Positions 11,040 to 23,900 of a stretch of 64,000 bases of DNA are shown here, piece by piece. This DNA is from Telopea speciosissima. Lineage: Eukaryota > Streptophyta > Magnoliopsida > Proteales > Proteaceae. The position numbers and the translations under genes are program-made. Below the pieces are notes generated by a model. The model worked only from the letters and a program-made list of their open reading frames with translations. It searched no databases and was not told where the DNA came from. Every line of letters begins with the position of its first letter. Positions within the stretch are counted from its first letter, which is position 1. The DNA is taken from positions 68,251,557 through 68,315,556 of the forward strand of contig NC_057921.1 of assembly GCF_018873765.1 (NCBI RefSeq), read 5' to 3'.

Positions 11040-12950
11040 CAGAATTAGGATGGGAAAATTTTTGCTAGAGAAGGAAGCCACGGAAATTGAGAATTTCTAT
11101 CAAAATCTGTTTCAAGCAGACGAGATGACTGAAGTGGATCTTAAAAGACCTAAATCTGCCGAAGGTTGTCCATTTGTAAAAAAAGAGTGTTGAACACCCT
11201 TTTGAGGAGGAAGTTTGGGAAGGCATCAAGTCAATGAGGGGAGACAAACCAGATGGGTTCAACATTGAATTCTACAAGAAAAGCTGTCAAATTGTGAAAT
11301 CAGATTTGATGTAGGTCTTTTATGAATTTCATTGTAGAGTTAAATGGAGCAAGGCTCCAAATTCTACCTACTTGAGGCTGATCCCAAAAGGAGAGAGGGC
11401 TGAAGAGGTCAAAAGACTTCCTACAAATTACATACAAAGTAGTGGCAAAAGTCTTAGCTCGAAGGCTACAAGGAGTTGTTGATAAGTTGATTAGTCGAAA
11501 ACCAAGGTACATTTGCTCGTGAGAGAGAAATAATGAATGGAGTAGTTATGGCTTATGAATGTGTCGACTTAAAGCTAAAAGAGAGGGGAGGGAAAGGGGT
11601 TCAATGTACAAAATCGATAACCAGAAAGCCTGATCATGTTGGATGGTCGTTTCTCAATTCAGTGCCGGAAACATTGGGATTTGGGGAGAGATGGTGCAAG
11701 TGGATAAGAGGATGCATATTTCCCGTGTCGTACTTTGATTTGCTATAACTCAAAGGCTGAAAATTCTGGAAAACAAGGGTCTTATTACAGGTTTCATATT
11801 CAAAGATAAAGTATTCTTCTTTTGAGGCTGATGTACAACAAGCGAAGGTGATGCAATGGAACAATCTAGAAGGTCATTTGAAACAATCTAGAAGGTCTCC
11901 AGATACAATGTGGAACAAAGCGCAATAAATTCTTCATAGTTGGAGATGCAGGCTAAGGGGTGGCTTCTGAATGAGAAAAATGCTTGTGTGCAAGAATGGT
12001 CTTCCCACCATATGTATGGCCTCTCCCTGTAGGTGTATCTCAAAATCAACAGCATTTGGGAACTGGTGGTAGAAAGACTCGCGACAAGACTAGAAAAAAG
12101 GAAGAGCAAATATCTGTCATTTTGGGTGGGGTGGGGTGGGAGAATCACTTTGATTAGGTGTGCCCTCTCAAACTTACCTCAAGGATTAAACGAATAGGTG
12201 AGAGGGAACGGTCAGAAAATCAGACTATGGGAAGACAACCGGCCAAGGAGAGGGAAACGGTATCAGTTATGCCCAAACCTGTACCTCTTGGCCTATAGAA
12301 AAGATGCTTGCTCACTGGTAGTTTGGAAACCCACTTTCCGAGGAGATTGAACGATCAAGAGATTCATCAGAAGGTGACTTCTTTCCAAATTTTGGATGAG
12401 AATCTAGTATCATTGTTGAGAGAAGATAGAAGACTTTGGGGTACCTCAAAGAAAGGAGAATTTTCAGTTAAATCGCTATATCAAGAGAGAGCAGATGTAT
12501 GGAAGAAGGTTTCGAACTAAAAAAGAAAAATCCCTCCCTTGTTTGAAGCAATGAAGAGAAGGGGGTTTCATCATTGCTGATCGATGTATTATATGTCAGA
12601 AGGAAGACGAAGAGGGTTTTGCATCTATTTTCACGGCTTCGAGGTTGCAAACTTCACATGGAAATACTACCTTGAAATATTTGATGAGAAGTACGTGGGC
12701 AGGCCCAGGTTCAGTGAAGGATATTTTCCCAAGATGGATAGCCAAAACTCAAACTCAGTGAAAGCCCTATGCCGTTAACATGGTCAATATGGAAGGCACG
12801 TAGCGACTTCACATTTGAGAATAGAGAGGCCTGTTTGAAAAGTTTTGAAGCAACTCAAGCAAGTGGTATTCATTGATTATTTAGTGGGCTTGGACTAAAC
12901 CAGAGTTTGCCAAAACAATTTGTATTTAGCAGTTTTATTTTTAATGGTTT
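11040..12950 (+). pseudogene. Decayed L1-type LINE: reverse transcriptase and zinc-knuckle fragment
   Basis: Translated pieces in shifting frames follow the order of a plant L1 LINE ORF2. Near 11,200 is SMRGDKPDGFN, typical of the start of the reverse transcriptase domain. Near 11,660 is LGFGERWCKWIRGCI. Near 12,440 is a zf-RVT-like stretch (LWGTSKKGEFSVKSLY), followed by a CIICQKE-type Cys motif near 12,590. Stops and frameshifts interrupt every domain and the catalytic FADD region is not recognisable. There is no clear poly-A tail or target duplication. Confidence 0.7.
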
Positions 12951-13868
12951 CCAACACATGATCCATGATTAACCCTGTTTAATGGCAAATATAAAGCTGC
13001 ACTAGTATCTCCGTTCATACTGTTGGGTCAGGCTTCATCTTCCCACATGAGGTCTTGTCTTTTTGGCTTTTGGCTCGTTTTGAAGCTCAATATGTGGTAG
13101 TGCTGATTTGTAACCCACTCACATTTCAGTAAGAATTACAAAAGTAAACTTCATTTTTTCAATAATAAAAAAAAATTAATATATTATTATCACAAGAATC
13201 TCTTATTTTTCCAAACCTCACAAGACACTTATTCTGCCAACTGATCAAATGATGTGGTCATTCCAACTCTTGAATAAAGAGTTAATGGTTTAGTCCAACT
13301 CTTTTTCAAATTTCATAATCTAATTTAATCAATAAATACTCCAGTGTATTGACAAGTATGTTCATACATGTATGTGTACACAGAAACAATTAAAATAGGA
13401 AAAACCAAGAAAATGGTTTTGCTCAGATCTGTTTTGTGACTTCTAGAAACATAATATCAACTCTCAACTAGAAAGAAGTTACAGAAAACGTCCATTCCAT
13501 TCGATGGCATGATTACAAAGTTGCGGCACTGGAAGTCTGGAAATTTAAACATACAACCCTAGTATGATTACAATGTTGTGGGTACTGGAAATTTGAACTC
13601 GTAATCCAAACGGGGAATTTCAAATAAAAAAACCTTTTGGCTCATCCATTAAAACAATAGTAGGGACTACAGGCAACTATGGAGGCACCAAATATGACAA
13701 TAAAAATAATTCAAATGGCACCCTTTCGAACATACCCTGCTTATGTGCGAGAGGTAACTCATAACCTAAAAAATGAGTTTTAGGAGACTGGCATATCCAT
13801 CAAAGAGGTCATTCTAACCGTGAGCTAAAGATTTGCCTCTCTATGTGGAAGATTAACAATTAAAAACC
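12951..13868. other. Intergenic DNA, including the probable 3' flank of the PDH E1 alpha gene
   Basis: A+T-rich sequence without a supported gene. The part next to 13,868 should hold the 3' untranslated region of the minus-strand pyruvate dehydrogenase gene. Confidence 0.4.
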
Positions 13869-16800
13869 TTACACATGAGCAGTGCCTTCTGTGAATTTAG
13901 GGTCTTCGCATCTGTACTTCCCATCAGGGCCAATTCCAAAACCTTTTGGATCTGCAAACACATTCTGCAGCAACTGGCTGCGGGGAGGAAGAGGGCTTGC
14001 ATCTGCAAACTCCACAGCTTCCTCAATCAATTCATCAATCTTCTTCTCTATGGCCATCAACTCTCCCTCACTGGCTAGATTGTGTTGAGTCATGTAATTC
14101 TTCAGAGACACAATGGGGTCTCTTGCAGCATAGTGAGCCTTCTCAGCTGTAAGAATAGACACAAAGGTTGAGGTGGAGAAAGTTTCAAAGAATTCTTAAC
14201 AAGTGAACGAGAAGAAATGAAACACACACAACTCAACCATTGTATCTTCAATCACTCTCCAAGGTTGTTTTATCATAAAGTTTACAGAAGTTGAAGATCA
14301 TAAATAAAATAGGCGCTCAATATTTACTCAAACATGCAATTGCAAAACAAGAAGCCAAAAAAGAAAGATTAAAAATTAGTTCCAGATAAACCAGAGTAGT
14401 TATCCATCATTTAATCGTGAAACTTAAAAAGAGAATAAGCTATAAATGTTAAGGTCAAACACCTGCCCTGTAAAGCAAAATGATCAGTACACCAAAGGCA
14501 CACAATGTTAAATTTAAGCCATGTTGCATGATATTTGGTAGTAGTCAATCATGGTTACAGTTACAAGTATTTACATAACAAACAAGTTCCAACATCCTTC
14601 TATAAAAAATACACAGAAGGAGAAGAACCTAATTCAAAAATTAAAATATGATGCTCTATAAAGGGAACTTCACCATACCTTCACACCCATAATGATAAAT
14701 TGAGTCCTGTCCCATGAAATTAGGTATTAGTCATTGTGGTTACAATTATAAGTGGTTATACAGTCATAACAGACAAGTCATGACTTCCTAAAGTGGGAGT
14801 TTCACTCACTGGTTGCAATTTTAGCAAGTCAAACATAAATTGGAGAACACCATGAAGTAAAAGTTTTCATTCTTGATCCACAACCCACATGAATACCATT
14901 ATGTTATCCAAACTTAAAATCCTTTATCGGATGAAAAATTCTAACAAATTTCCAATGCTGAAGTAGGCACTCTACTTTGGAGTGCCAATGGTAGCAACTA
15001 GGATACTTGCATTCAGCAAGATGCTTCAGAAAGCACCTTTACAATGGTAAATATTATTGTTCAACGGAGCTCCGGAAAGAAATCTTTATTATCACATAAT
15101 GTTTATTTAATGGCCAGGCTTGATATGTATAGTAAAGAAATTTGCAGTTAGAAAGCTAAGAATTTCAAAACTACAGTTATAGCAGCAGACAAAAAATACT
15201 GGAAAAAGAAAGGGGCAAGGAAGCACGAAGGAAAAAGATACAAGAAGTTAGATGCAGAGATCATAAGAAAACACAAATGATATGTTTTAGTATAACTAAC
15301 GAACACCAAATTCTGTAAAACCCAAAGTCTGGTATTGAACACCAAGAAGAAATACTAAAGAGTAAACAACAACAAACTCAAAGAAACACCAGAAAATAAT
15401 AGACTAAGGGTGTCGTGAATGCAAGGGCGCTTTGCGATCATCTTTTCCACATCCATCTATGAGAAAACAGAATAAAAACTTGGATAAAGGATAGAAATTA
15501 AAAAGCAAATTTTGAGTAAGTGTATTCGGACACTAATGACCAACATCTTTCTCAGTTGAGGATCAAGAAAGCATACCACCAATCTCTACGACAGTGTCAT
15601 GTTCTAAGTAACCCTATACTATTCACTTGACTCACCTCATATTAATCGAGTTCCCAATGTTCAAGCGGGAAATCAGAACTCCAAGAGCAATACCCAAGTT
15701 CAATCACATAATAAACAAACAGGAGAAACAAGATTCAACATCTGAAAACCGAAAAATGGAAGTGATTTCCGGGTATGCAGAATCAAGAATAACAAAGAGA
15801 GGCAGACGCAAGAAAGAAGAATAAGAAGCTCACCAGGGTCACGAAGCTCATCGGGATCAGCCAACGAGTGTCCCCTAAATCTATAGGTCTCACACTCCAC
15901 CAAGGTCGGACCTTCTCCTCTTCTAGCCCTGGCGATCGCCTCCTTGGCCACTTCCCTTACCTTAAGAACATCCATCCCATCCACATGCACCCCAGGCATC
16001 CCGAAAGCAGGTCCCTTCTTCCAAATCTCAGGATCTGAAGTGGCTCTCAGGTGTGACATCCCAATTGCCCATAAATTGTTCTCAACGACGAAGATAATGG
16101 GCAATTTCCACAAGGCCGCCATGTTCAAGCACTCGAAAAACTGCCCATTGTTACAGGTCCCATCACCAAAGAAGGCCAACGTCACATGATCGCAGTCAGC
16201 TTCCTTCAGAACCTCCCTCCTATACTTGGAAGTGAAAGCAGCCCCTGTGGCAACAGGAATTCCTTCGCCAATGAAGGCGAACCCACCGAGAACGTTATGC
16301 TCTTTGGAGAACATGTGCATGGACCCACCCTGGCCTCGACAGCACCCAGTGGTCTTGCCGAAGAGTTCACTCATCACGGCGCGCGCCGAGACACCTTTGC
16401 TGAGTGCGTGAACGTGATCACGGTACGTACTGCAGACAGAATCTTCCTTCTTCAAGAGCTTGATGAATCCCGTCGACACGGCTTCTTGGCCATTGTAGAG
16501 GTGAACAAAACCGAACATTTTACCTCTGTAGTACATCTGAGCGCACATGTCCTCAAAAACTCTACCCAAAACCATATCTTCGTAAAGCTCCAGGCCTTCC
16601 TCTTTAGTAATCTGCAGCAAACAAGGGAAGAATAAAAATATTTTGGAGTTAGGGTTTACCGATCTGTAAGAAGTATGAAATTTTGAAGTCTACACAAGAG
16701 AAGGGGGAAGTGGAATTGAAATTCAGGACGTGTTTTCTACGACAAGGGGAATACTAAGATACCAGATTGGCCATGGATGAGTTGGAGTTGCGCTTCGTCT

Positions 16801-17011
16801 CCTTGACGACGTCGGAGATGGCAACAACGGCAGATCGACGGGGAGAAGAGGAAGAGGGCTTGAGAGAATTGAACCGGAGCTTGTGGGTTGAGCCGAGGAA
16901 GGAGGAAGTGGATTTGAAGGGATCAAAGAGGGAGTTTTCTGGAGATCTGGTGGCGGTGGTGGGAAGATGGAGTGGCTGTAGGATCTTCATTGCCGATATA
17001 GCTGAAGACAT
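13869..17011 (-). CDS. PDH-E1 ALPHA: Plastid pyruvate dehydrogenase E1 component, alpha subunit (434 aa, 3 exons)
   Basis: Exons on the minus strand are 17011-16763, 16611-15834 and 14146-13869, with GT-AG junctions and phases that join. The total is 1305 bases, giving 434 residues. The first exon (83 aa) is rich in Ser, Thr and basic residues, as expected of a plastid transit peptide. The large second exon holds the thiamine-diphosphate motif [18 protein letters not shown] followed by VVENN, and the family signatures [19 protein letters not shown] and [17 protein letters not shown]. The last exon ends the protein with residues specific to the plastid form (KFTEGTAHV). The subunit pairs with E1 beta to decarboxylate pyruvate, supplying acetyl-CoA for fatty-acid synthesis in plastids. 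The second intron is 1687 bases. No break seen. Confidence 0.95.
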
Positions 17012-17689
17012 TGTCGTTTTTCAGAGACCTACTCCTCGCCTTTTCACTCTCAGCCTTTCTCTTCTCGGCTGATCTGCTTGTGCTTTCTTTGGGATTTTGA
17101 TAATAAAGCTACAGACAGACAGAGAAGGAGAAAGCACGCTAAGCATATCAGATTGAAGGAGAAAATATAGAGAGAGACGAGGCCACAAGGGCGGAGAAAC
17201 CCAAGAAGCTGGGCTTAGGAAAGACCGCCTGGGCCTGGCAGTTTTTACGATTTAGAAGAAAGTGTGAGAAGAGACCAGTCCACGGTCCACACTACTCAAC
17301 TGGCACCCAAACTAATGAACTATGATCTCTTCTGAACCATGTTTCTACAGCGTTCTTTCTTTCCAAGAGTCCGGTTTTCTTAGGCACCATTTTTAGCCAC
17401 GTGAAAAAAGCCGCTATGGTTGGAAATTTTGTGGGCAGGTAGAAGTAGAACCAAGGATACCTCAAGTTTCAATGAACGGAATTTATCAATATCGCATTTT
17501 ATAGTAGGAAAATAAAGAAAATTAGATTTCAAAATACATTTTAAACTCATAATTTATTAATCCTAATTGATGGGGAAAAAACAATTAAGTAGAGCTCAAC
17601 TGATGAAATAAAGTATCGAAGAAGTAAAGGTGTGTGTATGTATAAGAGAGTGTGGATTGTGGACCATAAGAGTATTGCATTATATATAT
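17012..17689 (-). promoter_or_regulatory. 5' leader and upstream region of the PDH E1 alpha gene
   Basis: It lies directly upstream of the minus-strand start codon at 17,011. The first 150 bases are mixed C+T and G+A-rich leader. No TATA box can be assigned with confidence. Confidence 0.4.
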
Positions 17690-18245
17690 GGGTGAAATAG
17701 GGTTGGATTGGGCCGGGTTTTTTGAATCCCTAGCTCAACCTAAGCCTAACCTAGGGTTAGGTTGGGTTGAGATATGCCTAATTCTATCGGGTTCAGCCCA
17801 GCCCAGCCTGGCCCTAATTGACCCTGATCAACCCGGGCTAGGTTGGGTTGGCCCTGACTTATCCTACTTCATGTGATTGGGTGTTGATTTGTTTCATACT
17901 CAATTGACTATTAAATTTTTCTTTGGATTAAAAAACTTAGCCGAATCTTAATATTGCAAATATTTTTGTTCGATAGATAATTAGCCTTTTGTTTGGGCAA
18001 ACAATAGATAATTAGATACTAAACAAAAATTGTAAAACATAACCTAACACAGGGTCAAGCCGGGCTGGGCTGGGCTAGGCTTAGCTCGAGTCCTCGACCC
18101 TGGCCCAGCCCGACCCTGACCCAAGGCCTGAAAATTTAAACCCTAACCTGCTCTCAGAGTTGAAAAATCCAGCACAGACCTTGTCCGGGCTCAAGGCAAG
18201 CCAGGGCAGGCTCGAGCCGACAGGGCCAAACTTACACCCCTACAT
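17690..18245. repeat. hAT-like non-autonomous element with GGGTTGGG/CCCGGC words
   Basis: The right end reads CCAAACTTACACCCCTA, the complement of the TAGGGGTGTAA type of hAT terminus. The left end (ATGGGTGAAATAGGGTTGG) is a decayed match. Both subterminal parts are full of GGGTTGGG, GCCCGGCC, CCCAGCCC and GGGCTGGG words in both directions, the design seen in hAT-A at 47,779. The A+T-rich centre has no coding. A target duplication is not clear. Confidence 0.5.
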
Positions 18246-18695
18246 ATACATAATGGAACAAGGGTTAAGAAGTCAAAATCCAGTATGGATCCGTCTTCAT
18301 AGATTATGGCTTGAATTTACTTTAAATCGGTTGAAATTGGGTGGATTGGCCTTGATTCGATTTAATTTGATCAAACTCAATACACATATAATCACGGTTA
18401 AGTTGGACTTGGCCTCAATTGATTTTGATCTTATTTTTAAAAGTCGAGATCAGGTTTTTGTACGAGGTTGATCTAAGCGCAGGAGCCACGCAACCAAGCA
18501 ACTTTCTTTTTTTTAAGAGTAAATATCATCCCCTTCCCCTCTAAGTATCCATAATATCAAACCTCTCCCCCAAGTTTTGAATAATGATAATGCCCTCCCC
18601 TAATAATCACCATTGAAAACACCCCCATGTCCTAATCACACCCAAACCGTTATTAAATATCATATATATGCGAATTAGAATCGTTCAGTTGGGAT
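18246..18695. other. Non-coding DNA between transposons
   Basis: Nothing gene-like. A C+T-rich stretch at about 18,525-18,650 resembles repeat DNA but has no partner that I can see in the window. Confidence 0.4.
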
Positions 18696-18868
18696 CCAGA
18701 TCTTCTACGGCACAGGCTGCCCCTCCTGCCGTGTTGCGCAGACACAAGACGGCGTGCATTAATCGCCTTACCCCTACCCAAACTCCTTGCCCAAGCAAGG
18801 GTAAGGCGGTCAATGCGCATGACCCTGTGTCTGCGCAGCACAGGGCAACACACTGTAGAAGATCTGTG
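18696..18868. repeat. Foldback miniature element, copy 1 (Mutator-like layout)
   Basis: Long inverted arms: CCAGATCTTCTAC...GCGCAGACACA on the left, and its complement TGTGTCTGCGC...GTAGAAGATCTG on the right. The centre reads CCCCTACCCAAACTCCTTGC. Possible flanking 9-bp direct repeats, GTTCAGTTG and ATTTAGTTG, share 7 of 9 bases. The same centre and layout recur in the neighbouring element at 18,949. Confidence 0.65.
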
Positions 18869-18948
18869 TTGATTTAGTTGTCACTTGGCTAAGAAATTTT
18901 TTTTTTAATTGTTCTTTTTAGGGCCGAGGTTAATGCGTAGGGACTTGC

Positions 18949-19136
18949 AATCCAAATCCTCTACTGCCGAGCTGCCCGGTAGGACCGTGCAGACCAGACA
19001 CAGTGAGGCATGCAGTGACCGCCTTGCCCCTACCCAAACGCCTTGCCCAAGTGGGGATAAGACAGTCATTGCGTGCCTCACTGTGTCTGGGCTGCACGAT
19101 CCTACCAGGCAGCTCGGTAGTAGAGGATCACGATCC
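18949..19136. repeat. Foldback miniature element, copy 2, with 10-bp direct-repeat flanks
   Basis: The inverted arms run from ATCCTCTACTGCCGAGCTGC inward on the left, and from GATCCTCTACTACCGAGC read inward from the right, both continuing through CAGACACAGTGAGGCA. The centre, CCCCTACCCAAACGCCTTGC, differs by one base from copy 1. The direct repeat AGGGACTTGC stands at 18,939-18,948 and 19,137-19,146. A 9-10 bp duplication with long terminal inverted repeats fits Mutator-like miniature elements. Confidence 0.75.
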
Positions 19137-19146
19137 AGGGACTTGC

Positions 19147-20983
19147 GAGTTGGGACAATACAATACGACATTTTGGAAGTATTATAAATTTATAAACAAC
19201 ACAGCGTAGCGGCCAACCTCTCTATCAATTGTAAACCATTCCGTTCATTCAACAATTATACATCGATCTCCAATCCTTGGATCCATCATCTTTGTAATTT
19301 GGACTCCTTGGTTGCTTCAAGCACCTTTCAATATATTTGATCTTTACCAAAAACAATTATACATCGATCACTAAAGTCTCAGCCTCCCAATTAGAGGTGG
19401 TCTAGTAGCAAAATAAACTTTTAAAATTTTGTAATTACAAAAAAATGCATGCAGATACATGGATACAGGAGAGGACAAGATGAGATTGTATGAAATTACT
19501 TGGAATAATCAAATCAAATCAAAGATTTAATGGCACCACAAAATCTGGTGCTGACATGTCCAATCGCTTTGCTGTGTTCTCAATTTTAATATTATTAAAT
19601 TATCTATTCTCTCCCACGAATGAATAATACCCCACATCTCTGCCCAGCTGCACTCCATTTCTCCTGTGAAGTGCTCCAACAAATCTTGAGTTTTATAGGA
19701 AACCCAAGACCAGCTCACCATTTTCCTCCCGCCACGTGGAATACACTGACAACTAGGCTATAACAACTACAAATTGGTAGCTAGTCCCTGGTCGTCGATC
19801 TTCACTCATCAGTCATCACTTTGCCGTCTACGTTTGCTGGCAGCAGCTACCTGAGATTCGGACTTCGGAGAGAGAGAACTAACAGAGCGGAGAAGAAGTG
19901 AGAAGAAGAGTTCGTCTTTTCCTTCGGATCCCGAATCCTCCTCCTCTTCTCCTCCCCGTTGAAGTGGTAAGCCAGCTTACTCTGCTATACCCGATAAACC
20001 CTTTCAATTTCCTTTTATAAATTGTATGTTACCCGGGGCCCAATGTGATTCTTCATTCTAGTTTAGCTTGCTACTTTCTGAGAGATTGGGCCGATCGGTT
20101 AGTATCTTCTTGATGTTAGCTTTTGTGATCATTTGCTTCCTTTTAGCTTTTGGTTTATTTGTTAGATTTTATCCTTTAGTTATTCCAACATCTCAAGATT
20201 TTTTTCTCTGGAGGAGGGGATTGCAAGGGTTTAGCAGTGATCTACCTGTTATCCTAGTTGATTTCTGCAACTGAATTTGATTATTCTTGCTGCTTAATTA
20301 CCTTGTTCTTTGGGGGGAGCTTTTTGTGACTCCTGATGAGTTTAAACCTTCCTTCCTAGTTTACTACTCGACAAGTACCTTCGGAAGTCTAGTTGAATAG
20401 CCAAATATGTATTGGGTTGTATTTTTTGCCAAGATAAATTTTTGAGTAAAGCAGCATAATGCTTACTGGAAATTAGTGAGCTTTCTCACCAAAAGTTTTG
20501 ATGTCGAGTCTATAATCACATTCAGAATCGTGATTGGAGGACAATGATGCGGAGTAATTCTGGAGAAAAAGTCTGTATGCGTGTTTAGATTTTACATGTT
20601 TATCTTTAGGGCTAGTGAAATCTCATGCTAAATTAGTTAGTAATCGATGAAGCGATTCCTCGTAGATCCCAACAACTGATGCTCCGGCTGTGTGAAAATA
20701 TTTCTGTCCGTTGAATAGAGTTCTATCATAAGTAGGAAGAGTGCTAATTGTCAGTGAGCATTATGACCCCATCACTACCTGCATGATATATGCCTTTTTT
20801 GGTCAATTATGTTGTGTATCATTTTTATGGATAAGTAAACAGTACTCAACTGTCCTGGAACCCTGCTTTAGTGATGTTCTTGTTCATGTCTTTGGTAGTT
20901 AGGTACCACCCTAACCTTTTATGCAACTGATCCGTTATAGCATCCTAATTGATCTACTCCTGTTCAGTGCAAGAATATTACAG
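19147..20983 (+). promoter_or_regulatory. Promoter, untranslated first exon and leader intron of GBSSI
   Basis: A purine- and C+T-rich untranslated exon appears to end at 19,966 before GTAAGCC. An intron of 1017 bases then ends in TTACAG at 20,978-20,983, directly before the start codon. A leader intron just upstream of the ATG is a known feature of GBSSI (waxy) genes. The exon start, probably near 19,800, cannot be fixed by eye. Confidence 0.6.
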
Positions 20984-23900
20984 ATGGCAACTGTGACTGC
21001 ATCGCAATTTGTTTCTAGAGGCTCACACCTCAACTGTGGGGGAGCATCCAGATCTGAAACCAAGGCAACATGGACACAAATTGGCCTCATGAATCGAACA
21101 GTGACCCACAATGGGTTAAGATCTTTGAACAAAGTCGATATGCTACGGATGAAAACCAACACTAAAGCAACTACAAGGCAAGCTAGGAAGATGGGATTCA
21201 AAACTGAAAATGACACGCAGTTTGGAACCATTGTATGTGGAAAAGGAATGAACTTAGTCTTTGTGGGAGCAGAGGTTGGTCCATGGAGCAAAACCGGTGG
21301 ACTTGGTGATGTTCTTGGAGGACTGCCACCAGCTATGGCGGTAAGCATGGCTCTCTGTTTTACTTTCTGCCTGTTTGAATTGCAAAAGTAATAGAAGTCT
21401 GATCTGTTCTTTTTGCACTATGATCATCGTCGGATGAAAACTAATTCACTGAACACTATGGTTGGTCCTTCTCAAGGCCAATGGACACCGAGTAATGACA
21501 ATCTCTCCGCGCTATGACCAGTACAAAGATGCTTGGGATACAAATGTTTCACTTGAGGTAAATTCTGATGATGCTTCTGGGGAAAGCCTTCCTTTCATTG
21601 GGGGCCATATTATATGATTAGTTGCTAACCGACTTTGTAATATGTAGATTAAAATTGGGGATAGAATTGAAGCAGTTCGGTTCTTCCACTGTTACAAACG
21701 AGGAGTTGATCGTGTTTTTGTGGACCACCCAGTGTTCCTTGAGAAGGTTGGTTTAAGCCAGAGAGTAATTCTTAGGTCCACCTCATAGGGCTCTGTTATA
21801 CTTTGGCAGTAAAACCAGACTATGAGGACAATTAATGCTCATGCAATGCTTTATTTCTTAAATTTTAAGGTATGGGGAAAAACTGGCTCCAAGATCTATG
21901 GTCCCACGGCTGGAGTGGATTATCAGGACAACCAATTCAGATTCAGCCTGCTGTGCCAGGTTAGTAGTGCATTATTATCGTTAGTTTGATATTGTCAACC
22001 AAGTAATACTGTTTTCAACCATTAACTACTATGCAAAAAAAAAATTCTGTTCAGATTTGGTAACTATATCTAAATGAAGATAAATATTGTTGGCTTCTTA
22101 CAAACATTATGCAGAATTGTACTCTCTTGGTAATACAGAAGTTTCTCCTTATAACCAAGTTCTTTCACCAGATTAGAATGAACTCTCTTCAAAGTTCCTG
22201 TCTTCCAGTCCAACAAAATAATCCTTGGTTTAATGCGTAATTGAGATGGGAACTGCACTACCTTTTGTTGCTGCCTGCTGATATGTGGTTCAGCTGGCAA
22301 AGTGGTGGGTAGCTCCTATGCACGTCCTGTGGCACTGTGGAGAAGCTAGTGGTTACTTAAGCCACAAAATTTGTCTGCAACCTTGATCTGCCGATGGTGA
22401 ATGCTATTATGACAAATTTCTTCTAATTTCTTTTGGATTCCCCCTTCTTTTTTCCGTTTTGCTCTCTTTTTTTTTTTTCCGGGGGGGGGGGGTGTTCTTT
22501 AGCATGTGGTTCAGGTGGCAGTGTAATATTAATCACCATAAGCATTCCATGTGAGTTACTACCTCAACCATTGTATACTTGTTTCTTGGGTCCCTTCTGA
22601 CATCAGGTGATAACACTCAGAAGTCAGTATCCCTGTTTTTTTATCAGAATTATAATTTGATGCATTTTATGGCTTTCAGGCAGCTCTAGAAGCCCCAAGA
22701 ATTCTGAATCTCAACAACAGCAAGTATTTCTCTGGACCATATGGTGAGGACCCTCTTCTCTGATTCTTCTGTGCTGATAAATTCAGTTTTTACCAAGAAG
22801 ACAATTTCATCTAAGCGCTGTTATCCATTCTTTCTGATTGCAGGGGAGGATGTTGTGTTCATTGCCAATGATTGGCACACGGCTCTTCTCCCATGCTACC
22901 TGAAAAGTATGTACAAGCCTATAGGAATTTACAAAACTGCAAAGGTAAGCATCCTATAGTAACCTGTTATTTTGCTTTGAATCATTTCATTTAGATATTG
23001 TGTGTACTTTCAAGTTCCTCAGGAACTAACCTTGTTTGTTAACCTTACCAGGTTGCTTTCTGCATACACAACATTGCCTACCAAGGCAGATTTGCCTTCT
23101 CAGACTTTTCACTTCTCAATCTTCCGGATCACTTTAAGAGTTCTTTTGATTTTATGGATGGGTAGGTGGTCTTCACTTGGCTGTAACATAATTTTATTTT
23201 CAGTTGCTGTGGGAAATTCCTACCTGTATGAGTTTCATGACTCCTTTGGCAAATCAATTGTGCAGCTATCACAAACCTGTAGAGGGAAGGAAAATTAATT
23301 GGATGAAGGCTGGAATATTAGAATCAGACAGGGTCATCACTGTCAGCCCACACTATGCCCAAGAACTTGTTTCAGGCATAGAGAAGGGTGTGGAGTTGGA
23401 TAACATCATTCGCAAGACCGGAATTACTGGTATTGTGAATGGGATGGATGTCCAAGAGTGGAACCCATCTACGGACAAACATATTGATGTGAAATATGAT
23501 GCTACAACTGTAAGAATTTTTTGGTGGCTTCTCTTTCAACTCCCTCCCCCCTCTTCCATTTTTTAGCTCCCATCATGCAACTTTGTCTGGATGTCACTAC
23601 CAGTATTACTGAAATTGGTATTTTCAGGTCTTCGATGCTAAACCTCTTTTGAAGGAAGCACTTCAAGCTGAGGTCGGGTTGCCTGTGGATGGAAATATCC
23701 CTGTCATAGGTTTCATTGGTAGACTTGAGGAGCAGAAAGGCTCAGATATTCTTGCTGCTGCAATTTCGCAGTTTATTGGAGAGAATGTTCAGATTGTGGT
23801 CCTTGTACGTATGAGACTTGGAATGGCTTTCCCAATGTTTCTGCTTCTACACCCCCCCCCCCCCCCGCCCCTCTTTTTCGTTTGAGAGTCATCATAAGCT

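Noticed and set aside
15944..16635. Plus-strand open frames across the PDH E1 alpha second exon
   Set aside because: They are antisense shadows of a highly conserved minus-strand exon and show no domain.
20921..20983. In-frame upstream ATG for GBSSI
   Set aside because: It lies before the TTACAG acceptor, within the leader intron. The ATG just after the acceptor gives a normal transit peptide.
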